Shown piece after piece: positions 1 through 10,941 of a stretch of DNA of 64,000 nucleotides (positions are counted from its first letter, which is position 1; the number at the start of each line of letters is the position of its first letter). The DNA lies in the NCBI RefSeq assembly GCF_033170155.1, contig NZ_CP137079.1, positions 1,612,001 through 1,676,000 on the forward strand, written 5' to 3'. The notes beneath the pieces were generated by a model. It had not been told where the DNA came from. It saw nothing but the letters and a program-made list of their open reading frames with translations, and did not search any database. The DNA is from Raineyella sp. W15-4 (GTDB lineage: Bacteria; Actinomycetota; Actinomycetes; Propionibacteriales; Propionibacteriaceae). The translations under genes and the position numbers were made by a program.

Positions 1-253
1 TCGGGCCCTCGATCGCCACGAACCGGACCTCGGTGACGTCGGTGTTCGCTCCGGACTTGCCGGGCACGGTGGGATCGTCGTAGCGGAGCACCATCCGGTA
101 GCCGCCGCCGGGCCGGGCGTCGAACCACTCGAACCGGCCGGTCATCCCGGTCGGCGGGAGCCAGACCGCTCTGGCCTCGGCGTCCAGCAGGGCCGCGAAG
201 ACCGCGTCGGGGGTGGCCTTGATGACGGCCCGTCCGATGTCGGTGTGCGGCAT
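1..253 (-). CDS. SRPBCC / AHSA1-type domain protein, 3' part outside window
   Basis: The reading frame starts at an ATG (253-251) and runs off the left edge, so only the first 84 residues are visible. The N-terminus (MPHTDIGRAVIKATPDAVF, then a WLPP stretch and GRFEWFDARPGGGYRM) has the pattern of the SRPBCC/START-like superfamily, Aha1-homology (AHSA1) branch: a short first strand, a helix with a conserved 'P..VF.A' turn, then the W-x-x-P segment and a G-G-x-x-R strand. Such proteins bind small hydrophobic ligands; the ligand is not predictable. A TAGACT hexamer lies 6 bases before the ATG, which supports this start as leaderless. Family call is from memory of the motif pattern. Confidence 0.75.
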   Translation of the reverse strand, partial: MPHTDIGRAVIKATPDAVFAALLDAEARAVWLPPTGMTGRFEWFDARPGGGYRMVLRYDDPTVPGKSGANTDVTEVRFVAIEGP

Positions 254-259
254 CACCTC

Positions 260-265
260 AGTCTA
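260..265 (-). promoter_or_regulatory. -10 hexamer TAGACT, leaderless start of the SRPBCC gene
   Basis: TAGACT on the minus strand is separated from the ATG at 253 by 6 bases, so transcription should begin at or next to the start codon. No convincing -35 is visible. Confidence 0.5.
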
Positions 266-437
266 GGCCACCTGATGTGGTGGAGGTCACATTCGCTCCG
301 ACCGTAGCGGCAGACTGATCCGATCCGCCCGCCGTCGCCCTCGATGAGTCTCCGGGGTGAGACATGCACCCGCTACCATCGCAGGCGGGCGCGAGCTCGC
401 TCTCACTTCCGAGGCATCGCGCCGGAGGGGAGTCGCG

Positions 438-1229
438 ATGTCCGGTCACTCTCGCCGACCCGGGGCTGCCACCCGTCCGGGACGCGTCGTCGACATCGTC
501 TGCCTGGTCGTGCTCGTGCTCATCGTCGTCTCGCAGCTGATCCGGCCGTCACCGCGGGACGCAGCGATCTTCGCGGGCCTCTTCGCGATCACTCTCCTCG
601 GCGCTCTGGGGGCATTGCCGCTGCCGAGGATCCGGCTGCCGGAATCGCATCGGGGCATCGTGATCGCGGAGTCGATCCTGGCCGCCGTGCTCATCGCGGC
701 CGGGCTGGCCCTGGTGATCGCCCCGCGCTCCGGCCCGGTCGACCTCGGTGTGGTCGCCGCCCTGGGTGTCGTTGCGGCGCCGCTGGTGTGGGGACGACGC
801 GATGATCTCGCCGCGGCGCTGGACGTGGTCCCCGACGGCGAGCGAGTGCCGCTCAGCCGGGCGGGACTCGCCTGGGCCGCGCTGGCCGCCACCCTCGGGC
901 TCTGGGAACTCGGTGCCTTCCTGCTCGGCTTCACCCGGACCCCGGACCCACCGCCGGCGGTGAGCGACCTCGTCGACCCGCTGATGAACGGGCCGCTGAC
1001 CCGCGCCGCCGTGGTCGTGGTCTGGCTGCTGGTCGGCCGGGAGCTGACCCGGCTGGCGTGGCTGAGCGGCTCACGCGGGCCAGCCCCGGCCGGCCGGCCG
1101 GGCCCGGATGGAGCTGACTCGTCGGGGACCAGGTCCTCGGGTGGCGGGCAGCGGAGGAGTGATCGGCCGGATGGCGGCGTCGGGGAGGGTGGCCGACGGC
1201 AGGACGACTCTCGAGGTGACCGCGGATGA
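438..1229 (+). CDS. hypothetical polytopic membrane protein
   Basis: I do not recognise a family. The 263-residue product starts at an ATG 7 bases after a GGAGGGG ribosome-binding site. About six hydrophobic segments can be seen: one near residues 18-36, one at 45-66, one around 75-96, one around 100-117, one in the segment rich in LAWAALAATLGLWELG, and one near VVVVWLLVGRELT. The last 60 residues are a hydrophilic, Gly/Ser/Arg-rich tail predicted to be disordered. Its stop overlaps the start of the next gene (ATGA), so the two are translationally coupled and probably act together in the membrane. Confidence 0.6.
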   Translation: MSGHSRRPGAATRPGRVVDIVCLVVLVLIVVSQLIRPSPRDAAIFAGLFAITLLGALGALPLPRIRLPESHRGIVIAESILAAVLIAAGLALVIAPRSGPVDLGVVAALGVVAAPLVWGRRDDLAAALDVVPDGERVPLSRAGLAWAALAATLGLWELGAFLLGFTRTPDPPPAVSDLVDPLMNGPLTRAAVVVVWLLVGRELTRLAWLSGSRGPAPAGRPGPDGADSSGTRSSGGGQRRSDRPDGGVGEGGRRQDDSRGDRG

Positions 1230-1438
1230 GCAGCGTCGTCACGGTCGGGGCCTACGTCGTGATCGTCCTGCTGGGGGTGCTGCTCGCGTCGTACTCCCGG
1301 CGGCACCCCGAGCACATCGCCCCGCTGCACCGACTGCTCAGCACGGTCTTCGCCTCGCGGGCCACCAGGATCCTGCTCGTCGGCTTCTGGTGGTGGCTCG
1401 GCTGGCACTTCCTCGTCGGCCCCACCCTCGATCCCTGA
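1226..1438 (+). CDS. small membrane protein, DUF6186-like
   Basis: This 70-residue protein has an N-terminal transmembrane segment (about residues 5-22), a basic stretch containing RRHPEHIAPLHRLL, and a C-terminal aromatic segment containing GFWWWLGWHFL. That short two-helix layout matches the small actinobacterial DUF6186 proteins as I remember them. The start overlaps the stop of the upstream membrane gene by four bases, indicating coupled translation. Function unknown. Confidence 0.6.
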   Translation: MSSVVTVGAYVVIVLLGVLLASYSRRHPEHIAPLHRLLSTVFASRATRILLVGFWWWLGWHFLVGPTLDP

Positions 1439-1499
1439 CGGAGGCATCCCGGCGAACGGTCGGCATCGCGGAGGGCAGTGGACGAGGGCGTCGTGCAGC

Positions 1500-1883
1500 T
1501 CACCGGTCGGTCCGACAGCCGCCCGTCCCGCCGGGCAGCCGATGGCGGTGCCGTGCCACGAACCGATACACCGCCTGTGCCACCTGGCGGGCTCCCGGCG
1601 CTCGGAGGAGCCGCCCGATCGGCATCGCCGCCGGGCCACCGTGGGAGAGCACCTCGGCGAAGGCCATCGCGCCGCCCGCGGTCCGGCCGTCGTCGAGGAC
1701 GACCCAGGCCTGTCGACGGCACTGGTCCTCGGTCAGCCCGACACCGGCCAGGTCGTGGCCTACGTACGGTGCGTAGTCGATGGAACTGCGCAGGTGTCGT
1801 CGCAGGAACTCCACCGAGGCGGTGCAGAACCCGCAGTCGGGGTCGTAGAGGAAGACTCCGCTCCGACCGGACCCCGTCGTCAC
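1500..1883 (-). CDS. DCC-family thiol-disulfide oxidoreductase-like protein (DUF393)
   Basis: The 127-residue protein carries the DxxCxFC signature near its N-terminus (YDPDCGFCTASVEFLRR), with two cysteines two residues apart as in DUF393/DCC1-like proteins, and then the family's W-hydrophobic and G-x-x-A segments. The family is predicted to be thioredoxin-like and redox-active; substrates are not established. The start is a GTG 14 bases after the carbonic anhydrase stop on the same strand, so the two are probably co-transcribed. No strong ribosome-binding site is seen, so the start is the least certain part. Confidence 0.75.
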   Translation of the reverse strand: MTTGSGRSGVFLYDPDCGFCTASVEFLRRHLRSSIDYAPYVGHDLAGVGLTEDQCRRQAWVVLDDGRTAGGAMAFAEVLSHGGPAAMPIGRLLRAPGARQVAQAVYRFVARHRHRLPGGTGGCRTDR

Positions 1884-1897
1884 TGCTGCCGAGACGT

Positions 1898-2401
1898 TCA
1901 GTAGCGCTGCGTCAGCCGGCCGGAGTCCACGTCGTAGTGGAAACCACCGACCAGGACGTCGCGGCCGACCAGCAGCGGATGCGTACGCAGCAGCGCCACG
2001 TCGAAGCGCAGGCCGGCCTCCTGGTCCGGTGTGCTGCCCAGCACCATCCCGGAGATGTCTGCGCCGGTGGCGTGGTGCACCTTGTCGGCCAGGAACTTGT
2101 CGTCCCCGGAGCCGACCGCGCAGCGGCTGTGCGGCACCACCATGATCCGGTCGACATTGAGCAGGTGGACACCGAGGATGCAGCCGATCAGGGCGTCGTG
2201 GGTGACCCGGCCACCCGGCGTACGGAGGATCTTGGCGTCGCCGAGCCGCAGCCCGATCATCTGCAGCGGGGTGATCCGGGAGTCCATGCAGGTGACCATC
2301 AGGACACCCGCCTTGGCGATGCCGTCGAACCCGCCGTCGGTGAAGGCCTCTGCGTAGTGGGCGTTGTTCTCGAGCAGGTCGGCGAAGTCCGCAGGGTGCA
2401 T
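1898..2401 (-). CDS. beta-carbonic anhydrase, small actinobacterial type
   Basis: Hydrates CO2 to bicarbonate in the cytoplasm. The 167-residue protein has the beta-class metal site: Cys38-x-Asp40-x-Arg42 in VTCMDSR and His91-x-x-Cys94 in PHSRC, and it ends with a GFHYDVDSGRL strand typical of the short Rv1284-like group (about 163 residues). The frame is open further upstream into the topoisomerase gene, but the ATG at 2401 is chosen because family members start there and a TAGGGT hexamer sits 7 bases before it. The promoter therefore overlaps the 3' end of parC. The DCC protein follows 14 bases downstream. Confidence 0.85.
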   Translation of the reverse strand: MHPADFADLLENNAHYAEAFTDGGFDGIAKAGVLMVTCMDSRITPLQMIGLRLGDAKILRTPGGRVTHDALIGCILGVHLLNVDRIMVVPHSRCAVGSGDDKFLADKVHHATGADISGMVLGSTPDQEAGLRFDVALLRTHPLLVGRDVLVGGFHYDVDSGRLTQRY

Positions 2402-2411
2402 GACTTCGACC

Positions 2412-4916
<2,505 letters not shown>

Positions 4917-5007
4917 CGCGGTCCTTCCCTTCTGCCCCGGCGAGCCACGGACCCGCGTCGACAAGCGGAATTGTCGCTGCTGCGGAGCCGTCCTCCGCCG
5001 ACCGGGG

Positions 5008-6066
5008 CTATGGCGTGTCGGCGCGGGGCGTCTCCGGGTCCTGCCCGGACAGCGCCGCATCCAGCTTCACGTGGATCTCCCAGCCGTCCTGGCCGGTGAG
5101 CCACGGGACGGAGTGCGTACGGTCCATCTGCTCGCTCTCCAGACTGTCGAGCGTACCGTGCGCCAGCACCTGCTCCGCCGGGGTCAGCTGGCGGATGGCG
5201 ACCGCCCGGACGTGATCGGGATACTCGTGGCTGAACCGGCCGTAGATCGCCGGGTCGTGCTGCCCGTCGTCGCCGACCAACACCCAGCGGATGGCGGGGA
5301 AGTCGCGGGCGAGCTGACGTACCTCCCGCTCCTTGTGCGCCCGGCCGGAGCGGAACCAGCCGGTGGAGGTCGGGCCCCAGTCGGTGAGCAGCATGGCGCC
5401 GAGCGGGAACCGCCGCGAGTGCAGGAACCGGGTCAGCGTCGGCTGGGTGTTCCACGAGCCGGTGGAGACGAAGACCAGCGGGGCACCGGGGTGCTCGGCG
5501 AGCAGGTCCCGGTAGAGCCGGGCCATGCCGGGCACCGCCTGGCGGGCCGACTCGTGCACGACGAAGGAGTTCCAGGCCGCGAGCATCAGCCGCGGCAGCA
5601 TCGTCGAGATGATCGTGTCGTCGATGTCGGAGATGATGCCGAAGTCGATCGAGGGATCGATGATCTGGACATCGCCGGACGTGGTCCGGCCGTCGACGGT
5701 GGAGTACTCGATCCGCTGCCACCCGGCGGGCAGGCTGCCGTTCTCCAGTCGTACGTCGATGTAGCCGGACCGGTCGGTGGGCACCTCGATCGGGCCGCGG
5801 GAGGTGTGCACCACGATGGTGCCGCGGACCACGGGCTGGGCGAGGAAGTTGCGCCAGCCGCGGCGCTTGAGCAGCTCCCGGCCGATCACCCCGGAGGCGG
5901 ACCGTTCCGGCGCCAGGGTGAGGCGGGCCATCACCCGGACGAACGTCGGATCGCCGTAGCCGGTGTAGGCGACGACGCGCTCCTTCCAGCCGAGCCGGCG
6001 CAGCACCCGGCCTATCGCCCGGTTCAACGCCTCCTCGACGCGGGCAGCGAAGAACGATCGCGACAT
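5008..6066 (-). CDS. App1-family (DUF2183) putative phosphatidate phosphatase
   Basis: The 352-residue protein has an N-terminal beta-rich region (about 1-150) and a C-terminal App1 catalytic domain. In it I see the HAD-like DxDxT motif ISDIDDTIIST (nucleophile Asp), VFVSTGSWN, the LLTDWGPTSTGWFRSG loop followed by HK, and VLVGDDGQHDPAIYG, all hallmarks of DUF2183. In yeast App1 this domain dephosphorylates phosphatidate; bacterial substrates are not established. The ATG at 6066 is selected over in-frame codons further upstream because TAGTGT lies 7 bases before it. No signal peptide is seen, so a cytoplasmic or peripheral location is likely. Confidence 0.85.
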   Translation of the reverse strand: MSRSFFAARVEEALNRAIGRVLRRLGWKERVVAYTGYGDPTFVRVMARLTLAPERSASGVIGRELLKRRGWRNFLAQPVVRGTIVVHTSRGPIEVPTDRSGYIDVRLENGSLPAGWQRIEYSTVDGRTTSGDVQIIDPSIDFGIISDIDDTIISTMLPRLMLAAWNSFVVHESARQAVPGMARLYRDLLAEHPGAPLVFVSTGSWNTQPTLTRFLHSRRFPLGAMLLTDWGPTSTGWFRSGRAHKEREVRQLARDFPAIRWVLVGDDGQHDPAIYGRFSHEYPDHVRAVAIRQLTPAEQVLAHGTLDSLESEQMDRTHSVPWLTGQDGWEIHVKLDAALSGQDPETPRADTP

Positions 6067-6073
6067 GGCCCCG

Positions 6074-6079
6074 ACACTA
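6074..6079 (-). promoter_or_regulatory. -10 hexamer TAGTGT of the App1-family gene
   Basis: TAGTGT on the minus strand is 7 bases upstream of the ATG at 6066, consistent with a leaderless transcript. Confidence 0.45.
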
Positions 6080-6242
6080 CACACCCCGGGACGGATCACG
6101 GCAGTCGCCGGTCGGTCCCGCGGCCCCCGGCGGGTCGTCCCGCCGATGGTCCCGGGGCCTTCCACCGATGCCCCCGGTGGCCGGTCCGGCGGGCCTGTGA
6201 ATCCGCTCGATCACGCCAGGGACCCGGCGGATCCGCCGGGGT

Positions 6243-6262
6243 GTGCGAAGATGGCCGGGTGA
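6243..6262 (+). promoter_or_regulatory. leaderless promoter/start block with GAAGAT -10, shared with hemE
   Basis: A GAAGAT hexamer (6247-6252) is 6 bases before the GTG at 6259. The whole 20-base block matches the hemE start block at 47062-47081 at 19 of 20 positions, so it may be a recurring GANGAT-type leaderless promoter. Confidence 0.35.
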
Positions 6263-6846
6263 GTGGACCGGAACAGCTGACGGGCACGGACGAGCTGCGC
6301 ACCGCGATCGAGGCCTGCGGGTACTTCCCGGCCCTCGTCTTCGACAGCGTGATGCTCTCGCTGGGCGAGGAGGCGATGGTCTCGTACGTCGTGCAGCACG
6401 AACCGACCATCACCCCCGACGGCATCCACCGACACGTGACCGTGGCGGTGCTGACGCCGACCAGGCTGATCATCAACCACACCGACGACGCCGACGCCAC
6501 CGCCGGCTTCGGGGCCCAGGCGGCCTCCACCAGCGAGGTGGTCGGGCTGCGGCGGATCGCCTCGGTGAGCCTGAGCCGGATCGTCAACGAGCCGAGCCGC
6601 TACCGACCGGACCAGGTGGCGGTGCAGGAAGCGCTGCTCACCGTGGCCTGGGGTTTCGCCTCCCGGATCGACCTGGAACCCGCCACCTGTGACAACCCCG
6701 ACTGCGACGCCGACCACGGTCTCACCGGTCAGCTGGTCGGCGACGACCTGGTGCTGCGGATGAGCAGCGACGCCGACGGCACCGAGGGGGTCGGCCAGCT
6801 GGTCCGTTTCGGTCTGGCCCTGCAGCGCTCCACGAACATCTCATGA
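6259..6846 (+). CDS. DUF5998 family protein
   Basis: A 195-residue actinobacterial protein of unknown function. It shows the repeated beta-strand pattern VTVAVLTPTRLIINH, then RRIASVSLSRIVNEP, and a Cys-x4-Cys pair in the segment TCDNPDCDADHG that resembles the family's conserved patch. I assign DUF5998 from memory of this pattern and of the neighbouring phosphodiesterase, which often accompanies it. The start is the GTG at 6259. The stop overlaps the ATG of the next gene (ATGA), and thymidine kinase follows directly, so the three genes form a tight operon. Confidence 0.7.
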   Translation: MSGPEQLTGTDELRTAIEACGYFPALVFDSVMLSLGEEAMVSYVVQHEPTITPDGIHRHVTVAVLTPTRLIINHTDDADATAGFGAQAASTSEVVGLRRIASVSLSRIVNEPSRYRPDQVAVQEALLTVAWGFASRIDLEPATCDNPDCDADHGLTGQLVGDDLVLRMSSDADGTEGVGQLVRFGLALQRSTNIS

Positions 6847-8012
6847 CACCGCTGGCGGGCCCGGTGTACCCCGCGGCCGACCAGGTGACCCTGCCGCGAT
6901 ACCACCACGGATCGCTGTGCGACGTCCTGCCGGCGATCGGGGCCCGGCTGGGCCTCGGGGGAGCGGACCCGCTCGGGTTGCCGGCGGGTGACCGGTGGGT
7001 ACTGGTCCTGGTCGACGGGCTGGGTCAGCTGCAACTCGCGGACCACGCCGACCACGCCCCGTACCTGGCCTCGCTGCTGCGCGGCGAGGGGAACCATCCG
7101 CCGGTCGACGGCTTCACCAGCGGGCTGCCCTCGACCACCGTGACGAGCCTGACCAGCCTCGGCACCGGCCTGGTGCCCGGCCGGCACGGGATCATCGGCT
7201 ACTCGGCCCGACATCCGCGCACCGGCGCCTTCCTCAACATGCTCACCTGGGAGGGGGAGGACGATCCGGTCTCCCTGCAGCCGCACCCGACCCGGCTGCA
7301 GGCCTTCGCCGACGCCGGCATCGCGGTCGGGATGGTGGCCCCGGCCCGGTTCGAGGGCTCCGGGCTGACCCGGGTCGCCCTCGACGGCCCCCGCTTCCAC
7401 CCGATCCACGACGAGCGCGACGAGGACGGCCGGGTCGCCGCGATCCTGGACGCGGCCACGGCCGGTCCGCGCAGTGTCGTCTACGCATACGAACGTGAAC
7501 TCGACCACACCGGGCACGCTCGCGGAGTCGACTCCGGCGAGTGGCGCCACCAGTTGCGCCGCATCGACGCGATGCTCGAACGGGTCCGCGAGGAGCTGCC
7601 CGACGACGTCCGGATGGTGATCACCGGGGACCACGGAATGGTCGACATCCCCGAGGAACACCGTCTCGTCGTCGAGGACGTCGCCGCCCTGCAGGGCGAC
7701 GTCGAACTGGTCGCCGGCGAGGGGCGGTTCCGCCAGCTCTACACCGCGCCGGGGTGCGCCGACGCGGTCGCCGACCGGTGGCGCCGGGAACTCGGTCCGT
7801 ACGCCCTGGTCCGCAGCCGCGCCGAGGCGATCGCCGAGGGGTGGTACGGGGAGGTCGATCCCGAGGTGCTGCCCCGCTACGGCGACGTCGTGGTGGCGAT
7901 GCTGGCGGACTGGGCGGTGATGACCCGTACGCTGCCCGGCGAACTCGCTCTGGTCGGCATGCACGGGTCGCTGACCGCCGCCGAGATGTACGTCCCCCTG
8001 GTGGTGGACTGA
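6843..8012 (+). CDS. alkaline-phosphatase-superfamily phosphodiesterase / nucleotide pyrophosphatase-like
   Basis: The 389-residue protein has the full two-metal site of the nucleotide pyrophosphatase/phosphodiesterase branch: Asp in LVLVDGLG, the nucleophile Thr in LPSTTVTSLTSLGTG, ELDHTGHARG, VITGDHGMVDIP and the late His in VGMHGSLTAAEMYVPL. It should hydrolyse phosphoester or phosphodiester bonds. There is no signal peptide, so it acts in the cytoplasm, and the natural substrate is unknown. It overlaps DUF5998 by four bases, and thymidine kinase begins at the very next base after its stop. Confidence 0.85.
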   Translation: MTPLAGPVYPAADQVTLPRYHHGSLCDVLPAIGARLGLGGADPLGLPAGDRWVLVLVDGLGQLQLADHADHAPYLASLLRGEGNHPPVDGFTSGLPSTTVTSLTSLGTGLVPGRHGIIGYSARHPRTGAFLNMLTWEGEDDPVSLQPHPTRLQAFADAGIAVGMVAPARFEGSGLTRVALDGPRFHPIHDERDEDGRVAAILDAATAGPRSVVYAYERELDHTGHARGVDSGEWRHQLRRIDAMLERVREELPDDVRMVITGDHGMVDIPEEHRLVVEDVAALQGDVELVAGEGRFRQLYTAPGCADAVADRWRRELGPYALVRSRAEAIAEGWYGEVDPEVLPRYGDVVVAMLADWAVMTRTLPGELALVGMHGSLTAAEMYVPLVVD

Positions 8013-8732
8013 ATGGCCGAACTGGTCTTCTTCACCGGCGTGATGGAGTCCGGCAAGTCGACCCTGGCCCTGCAACTGGACCACACCATGACCACCGGCG
8101 GGCGACGCGGCCGGGTGTTCACCTGCGATGACCGGGCCGGCCGGCAGGTCGTCACCTCACGGCTGGGGCTGAGCCGGGAGGCCGTCGAGGTGACCGACGG
8201 GTTCGACTTCTGGCACCACGTCATCGGCGAACTCACCCACGGGGAGCGGCTGGAGTACCTGATCTGCGACGAGGCGCAGTTCTACCGGCCGGTGCACGTC
8301 GACCAGCTGGCGCGGATCGTCGACGAGCTGGGCCTGGACGTGTACGCCTTCGGGTTGCTGACCGATTTCCGGACCGAGATCTTCCCCGGCTCCCGCCGCC
8401 TGGTGGAGCTCGCCGATCGGCTGGAGACGCTGCAGGTGACCCCGCTGTGCTGGTGCGGTGCCAAGGCCACCACCAACACCCGCACCGTCGACGGCTGGAT
8501 CGTCACCGAGGGGGACCAGAAGCTGATCGGCGACGTCACCGCCGGCGGCAGCGGTGACGGCGGGGTCGTCGGGTACGAGGTGTTGTGCCGCAAACACCAT
8601 CGGTCCGGCACCACCCGCAAGGTGGTCGCGCTCGGATCGGCGGCCGAGCCGCTACCGCTGGCGTCCCCCGACCAGGAGCCGCTCACTGTCGACCAGGAGA
8701 CTCTCGCGGTGTCGGAGGATCAGGAATCCTGA
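8013..8732 (+). CDS. tdk: thymidine kinase
   Basis: Phosphorylates thymidine to dTMP in pyrimidine salvage. The 239-residue sequence has a P-loop GVMESGKST (the usual Pro-Met is Val-Met here), the Walker B-like YLICDEAQFY with the catalytic Glu, a FGLLTDF segment, and a zinc-binding part with CWCG and a late CRKHH. It is longer than typical bacterial enzymes (about 190-215) through an acidic, repetitive tail after residue 205. It starts immediately after the phosphodiesterase stop and its last 13 bases overlap the convergent sepH gene. Confidence 0.88.
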   Translation: MAELVFFTGVMESGKSTLALQLDHTMTTGGRRGRVFTCDDRAGRQVVTSRLGLSREAVEVTDGFDFWHHVIGELTHGERLEYLICDEAQFYRPVHVDQLARIVDELGLDVYAFGLLTDFRTEIFPGSRRLVELADRLETLQVTPLCWCGAKATTNTRTVDGWIVTEGDQKLIGDVTAGGSGDGGVVGYEVLCRKHHRSGTTRKVVALGSAAEPLPLASPDQEPLTVDQETLAVSEDQES

Positions 8733-9634
8733 TCGGAGCCGCTGCCGAAGACGATCTCGTCCCAGCTCGGCACGTGCGCCCGCTTCCGGGGAGTCCGCCG
8801 GCGCGGCGGCGGGGCGTCGCCCTCCACCAACGGCGGCTGGTCGGCGCCGGGCTGGGGACGCCGCTGCGCGGCGGCGCGGGACGCCGCCCGGTTCGAGGGA
8901 CGTCGCGACTCGTCGTCCTCGTCCCCGTCCGGGGCGCCCGGCTCGGCATCCTCGTCCCCGGGGAGATCGGGCACCAAGCGGGGACCCGAGTACTCCTCGC
9001 GGTCCCCGTCGACGCCACGCAGCATGCTGAGCGTGTCCTCGTACCCGGACAGGGTGTCCTCGTAGGTGCTCATCATCTCGTAGAGCGTGTCCATCTCGGT
9101 CGGACCCTCGTCGTCCCAGTCCTCGTCGAGGTCGTCCTCCGGCGCCATCCGGGCGCGGCGCTCCTCCTCGGTCAGCTCCAGGGTCGGCTCGGTGTCCAGG
9201 TCGAGCGGCGGCAGCGGCAACTCGCCGAGCATCCACCGGGCGTCCTCGTTGGCGGCCACCGAGTAGCGTCCGTCGACGTCGAAGTTGAACACCGCCCGGC
9301 GGCCCCCGTCGTCGGTGGGCAGCTCGGCGATCACCTGCCAGCGGCGGCGCTCCACCCGGGCCGCGGACCACTCCACGGTGTGCGGATCGAGGTCCAGGGC
9401 GCGGAGCTGCTCGGTGACGACGGCCTCCAGCCCCCGATGTGCCGGCGAATCACCGGCGCGACGGACGTTGGCCTCCCGGGCGAGGTCGGCGATGTGCTCA
9501 CGTTCGGCCAGGATCGGGACGGCGTACCCGGCGAGTTCGGCGGGCTCGACCCCCGCATCGAGGGCGACCTCCTCGACACTCGACCCGGACCGCAGACGGT
9601 CCTGGATCTCGCGCAGTGTCAGAGAGCTGTCCAT
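8720..9634 (-). CDS. sepH: septation protein SepH (DUF3071)
   Basis: SepH is the actinobacterial cell-division protein that stimulates FtsZ assembly in Streptomyces and mycobacteria. The 304-residue product shows the DUF3071 helix-turn-helix region near the N-terminus (LTLREIQDRLRSGSSVEEVA, GVEPAELAGYAVPILAERE) and the beta-rich WSAARVERRRWQVIAEL / FNFDVDGRYSVAANEDARWM block. The C-terminal half is acidic and low-complexity, ending in a basic patch, as expected for an extended tail. The ATG at 9634 is set by TATCTT 7 bases upstream. It overlaps tdk tail-to-tail by 13 bases. Confidence 0.88.
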   Translation of the reverse strand: MDSSLTLREIQDRLRSGSSVEEVALDAGVEPAELAGYAVPILAEREHIADLAREANVRRAGDSPAHRGLEAVVTEQLRALDLDPHTVEWSAARVERRRWQVIAELPTDDGGRRAVFNFDVDGRYSVAANEDARWMLGELPLPPLDLDTEPTLELTEEERRARMAPEDDLDEDWDDEGPTEMDTLYEMMSTYEDTLSGYEDTLSMLRGVDGDREEYSGPRLVPDLPGDEDAEPGAPDGDEDDESRRPSNRAASRAAAQRRPQPGADQPPLVEGDAPPPRRRTPRKRAHVPSWDEIVFGSGSDQDS

Positions 9635-9641
9635 GCCGGCC

Positions 9642-9647
9642 AAGATA
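9642..9647 (-). promoter_or_regulatory. -10 hexamer TATCTT of sepH
   Basis: TATCTT on the minus strand, 7 bases before the sepH ATG. It is divergent from the hemH promoter, with about 40 bases between the two -10 boxes. Confidence 0.5.
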
Positions 9648-9685
9648 CCCCGGTGGACGGGCGCGCCCCAGCGCAACCCTCAACC

Positions 9686-9691
9686 TAGACT
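9686..9691 (+). promoter_or_regulatory. -10 hexamer TAGACT of hemH
   Basis: TAGACT with 6 bases to the GTG at 9698 predicts a leaderless hemH transcript. The -35 region is not convincing. Confidence 0.5.
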
Positions 9692-9697
9692 CACGGG

Positions 9698-10750
9698 GTG
9701 ACCTCCCCGCTCTCCCGCTACGACGCCGTTCTGCTCCTCTCCTTCGGCGGGCCGGAGCATCAGCAGGACGTCGTGCCGTTCCTGCGCAACGTCACCCGCG
9801 GCAAGGACATCCCGGAGGCACGGCTCGCGATCGTCGGTGAACACTACCGCCGGTTCGGCGGCCGCAGCCCGATCAACGACCAGAACCGGGCCCTGCTGGC
9901 CGCGCTGCGGAGCGAGTTGGCCGCCCGCAGGATCGACATCCCCGTGGTGTGGGGCAACCGGAACTGGGCACCGTACGTGGCGGACGTCCTCGCCGACCTC
10001 GCGACCCGCGGCGCCCGACGGGTGCTGGCCGTCACGACCAGCGCCTACCCCTCCTACTCCGGCTGTCGCCAGTACCTGGCGGACGTCGACCGGCACTGCC
10101 CGCCCGGGTTACGGGTCGACACGGTGCGGCCGTACGCCCTCGACGACGGGTTCGTCACCGCCAACCTCGACGCGATCCGGGCCGCCCGGGCCGCGCTCGT
10201 CGCCCAGGGTCACCCCGATCCGTACGTCCTGTTCGTCACCCACTCCATCCCGCTGGCGATGGCCCGGACCTCCGGTCCGGCCGGCTCACCGGAGCGGGAG
10301 GGGAATCCCGGTGGGGCGTACGTCGGCACGCTGCAGACCGTGGCAGAGCGGATCCTCGCCGGGCTACGGACCGACGCCGGCGGCGTTCCGGCGCACGGCA
10401 TCGGGTACTGCTCCCGCTCGGGGCCGGCGGCGGTGCCGTGGCTGGAACCCGACGTCAGGGACGCCTTGCGGTCGCTCGCTGCCCGGGGCGTGCCGGCGGT
10501 CGTCGTCGCGCCGATCGGGTTCGTCAGCGACCACATGGAGGTCGTCTACGACCTGGACGTGGAGGCGGCGGCCACGGCGCGGGAGCTGGGCCTGGCGATG
10601 TGCCGGGCCGCCACCGCGGGCACCCACCCGGCGTTCGTCGCGGGACTCGTGGACCGGCTGATCGCCACCGCCGCCGACCCGGTCGGGTGTCCGACCGGGT
10701 GCTGCCCCCGTCCAGACCGCCCTGCCCGCACCGTCGCGCCGGGACGGTGA
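9698..10750 (+). CDS. hemH: ferrochelatase, probably coproporphyrin type (CpfC)
   Basis: Inserts Fe2+ into a porphyrin. The 350-residue protein has the LLLSFGGPE start, the GNRNWAPYVADVL segment, the catalytic His in VTHSIPLAMA, and the C-terminal PIGFVSDHMEVVYDLDVEA block with the conserved His/Glu. Actinobacteria use the coproporphyrin-dependent route, and the coproheme decarboxylase ChdC at 48.2 kb is consistent with the substrate being coproporphyrin III. The last 25 residues contain three cysteines (GCPTGCC-like pattern), reminiscent of the C-terminal [2Fe-2S] ligands seen in some actinobacterial ferrochelatases. The GTG start is leaderless. Confidence 0.9.
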   Translation: MTSPLSRYDAVLLLSFGGPEHQQDVVPFLRNVTRGKDIPEARLAIVGEHYRRFGGRSPINDQNRALLAALRSELAARRIDIPVVWGNRNWAPYVADVLADLATRGARRVLAVTTSAYPSYSGCRQYLADVDRHCPPGLRVDTVRPYALDDGFVTANLDAIRAARAALVAQGHPDPYVLFVTHSIPLAMARTSGPAGSPEREGNPGGAYVGTLQTVAERILAGLRTDAGGVPAHGIGYCSRSGPAAVPWLEPDVRDALRSLAARGVPAVVVAPIGFVSDHMEVVYDLDVEAAATARELGLAMCRAATAGTHPAFVAGLVDRLIATAADPVGCPTGCCPRPDRPARTVAPGR

Positions 10751-10855
10751 CGCGCTGACCGGACGGCCCGCCCCGGACCGCCACGAGGCACCGGATGTGT
10801 CCTACCGGACGTCGTGGTGGCCGGCCGGTGGTGCGAATCCGTCCGGTCCGGGGAC

Positions 10856-10886
10856 TTGACAGCCATGGTATGAATGCCCCTGTATT
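10856..10886 (+). promoter_or_regulatory. possible promoter of the DUF4193 gene
   Basis: A perfect TTGACA (10856-10861) is followed at 19 bases by TGTATT, a weak -10 candidate. The -35 is clear; the -10 is not. Confidence 0.35.
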
Positions 10887-10941
10887 GGTCCACCGAGGTG
10901 GCCCCGCAGCGACTGCAGGGGCCGTGATGGGGAAGGCAGGA

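Noticed and set aside
8720-8732. Frameshift at the tdk/sepH junction
   Set aside because: Both proteins end with plausible tails; a 13-base convergent overlap is normal in such dense genomes.
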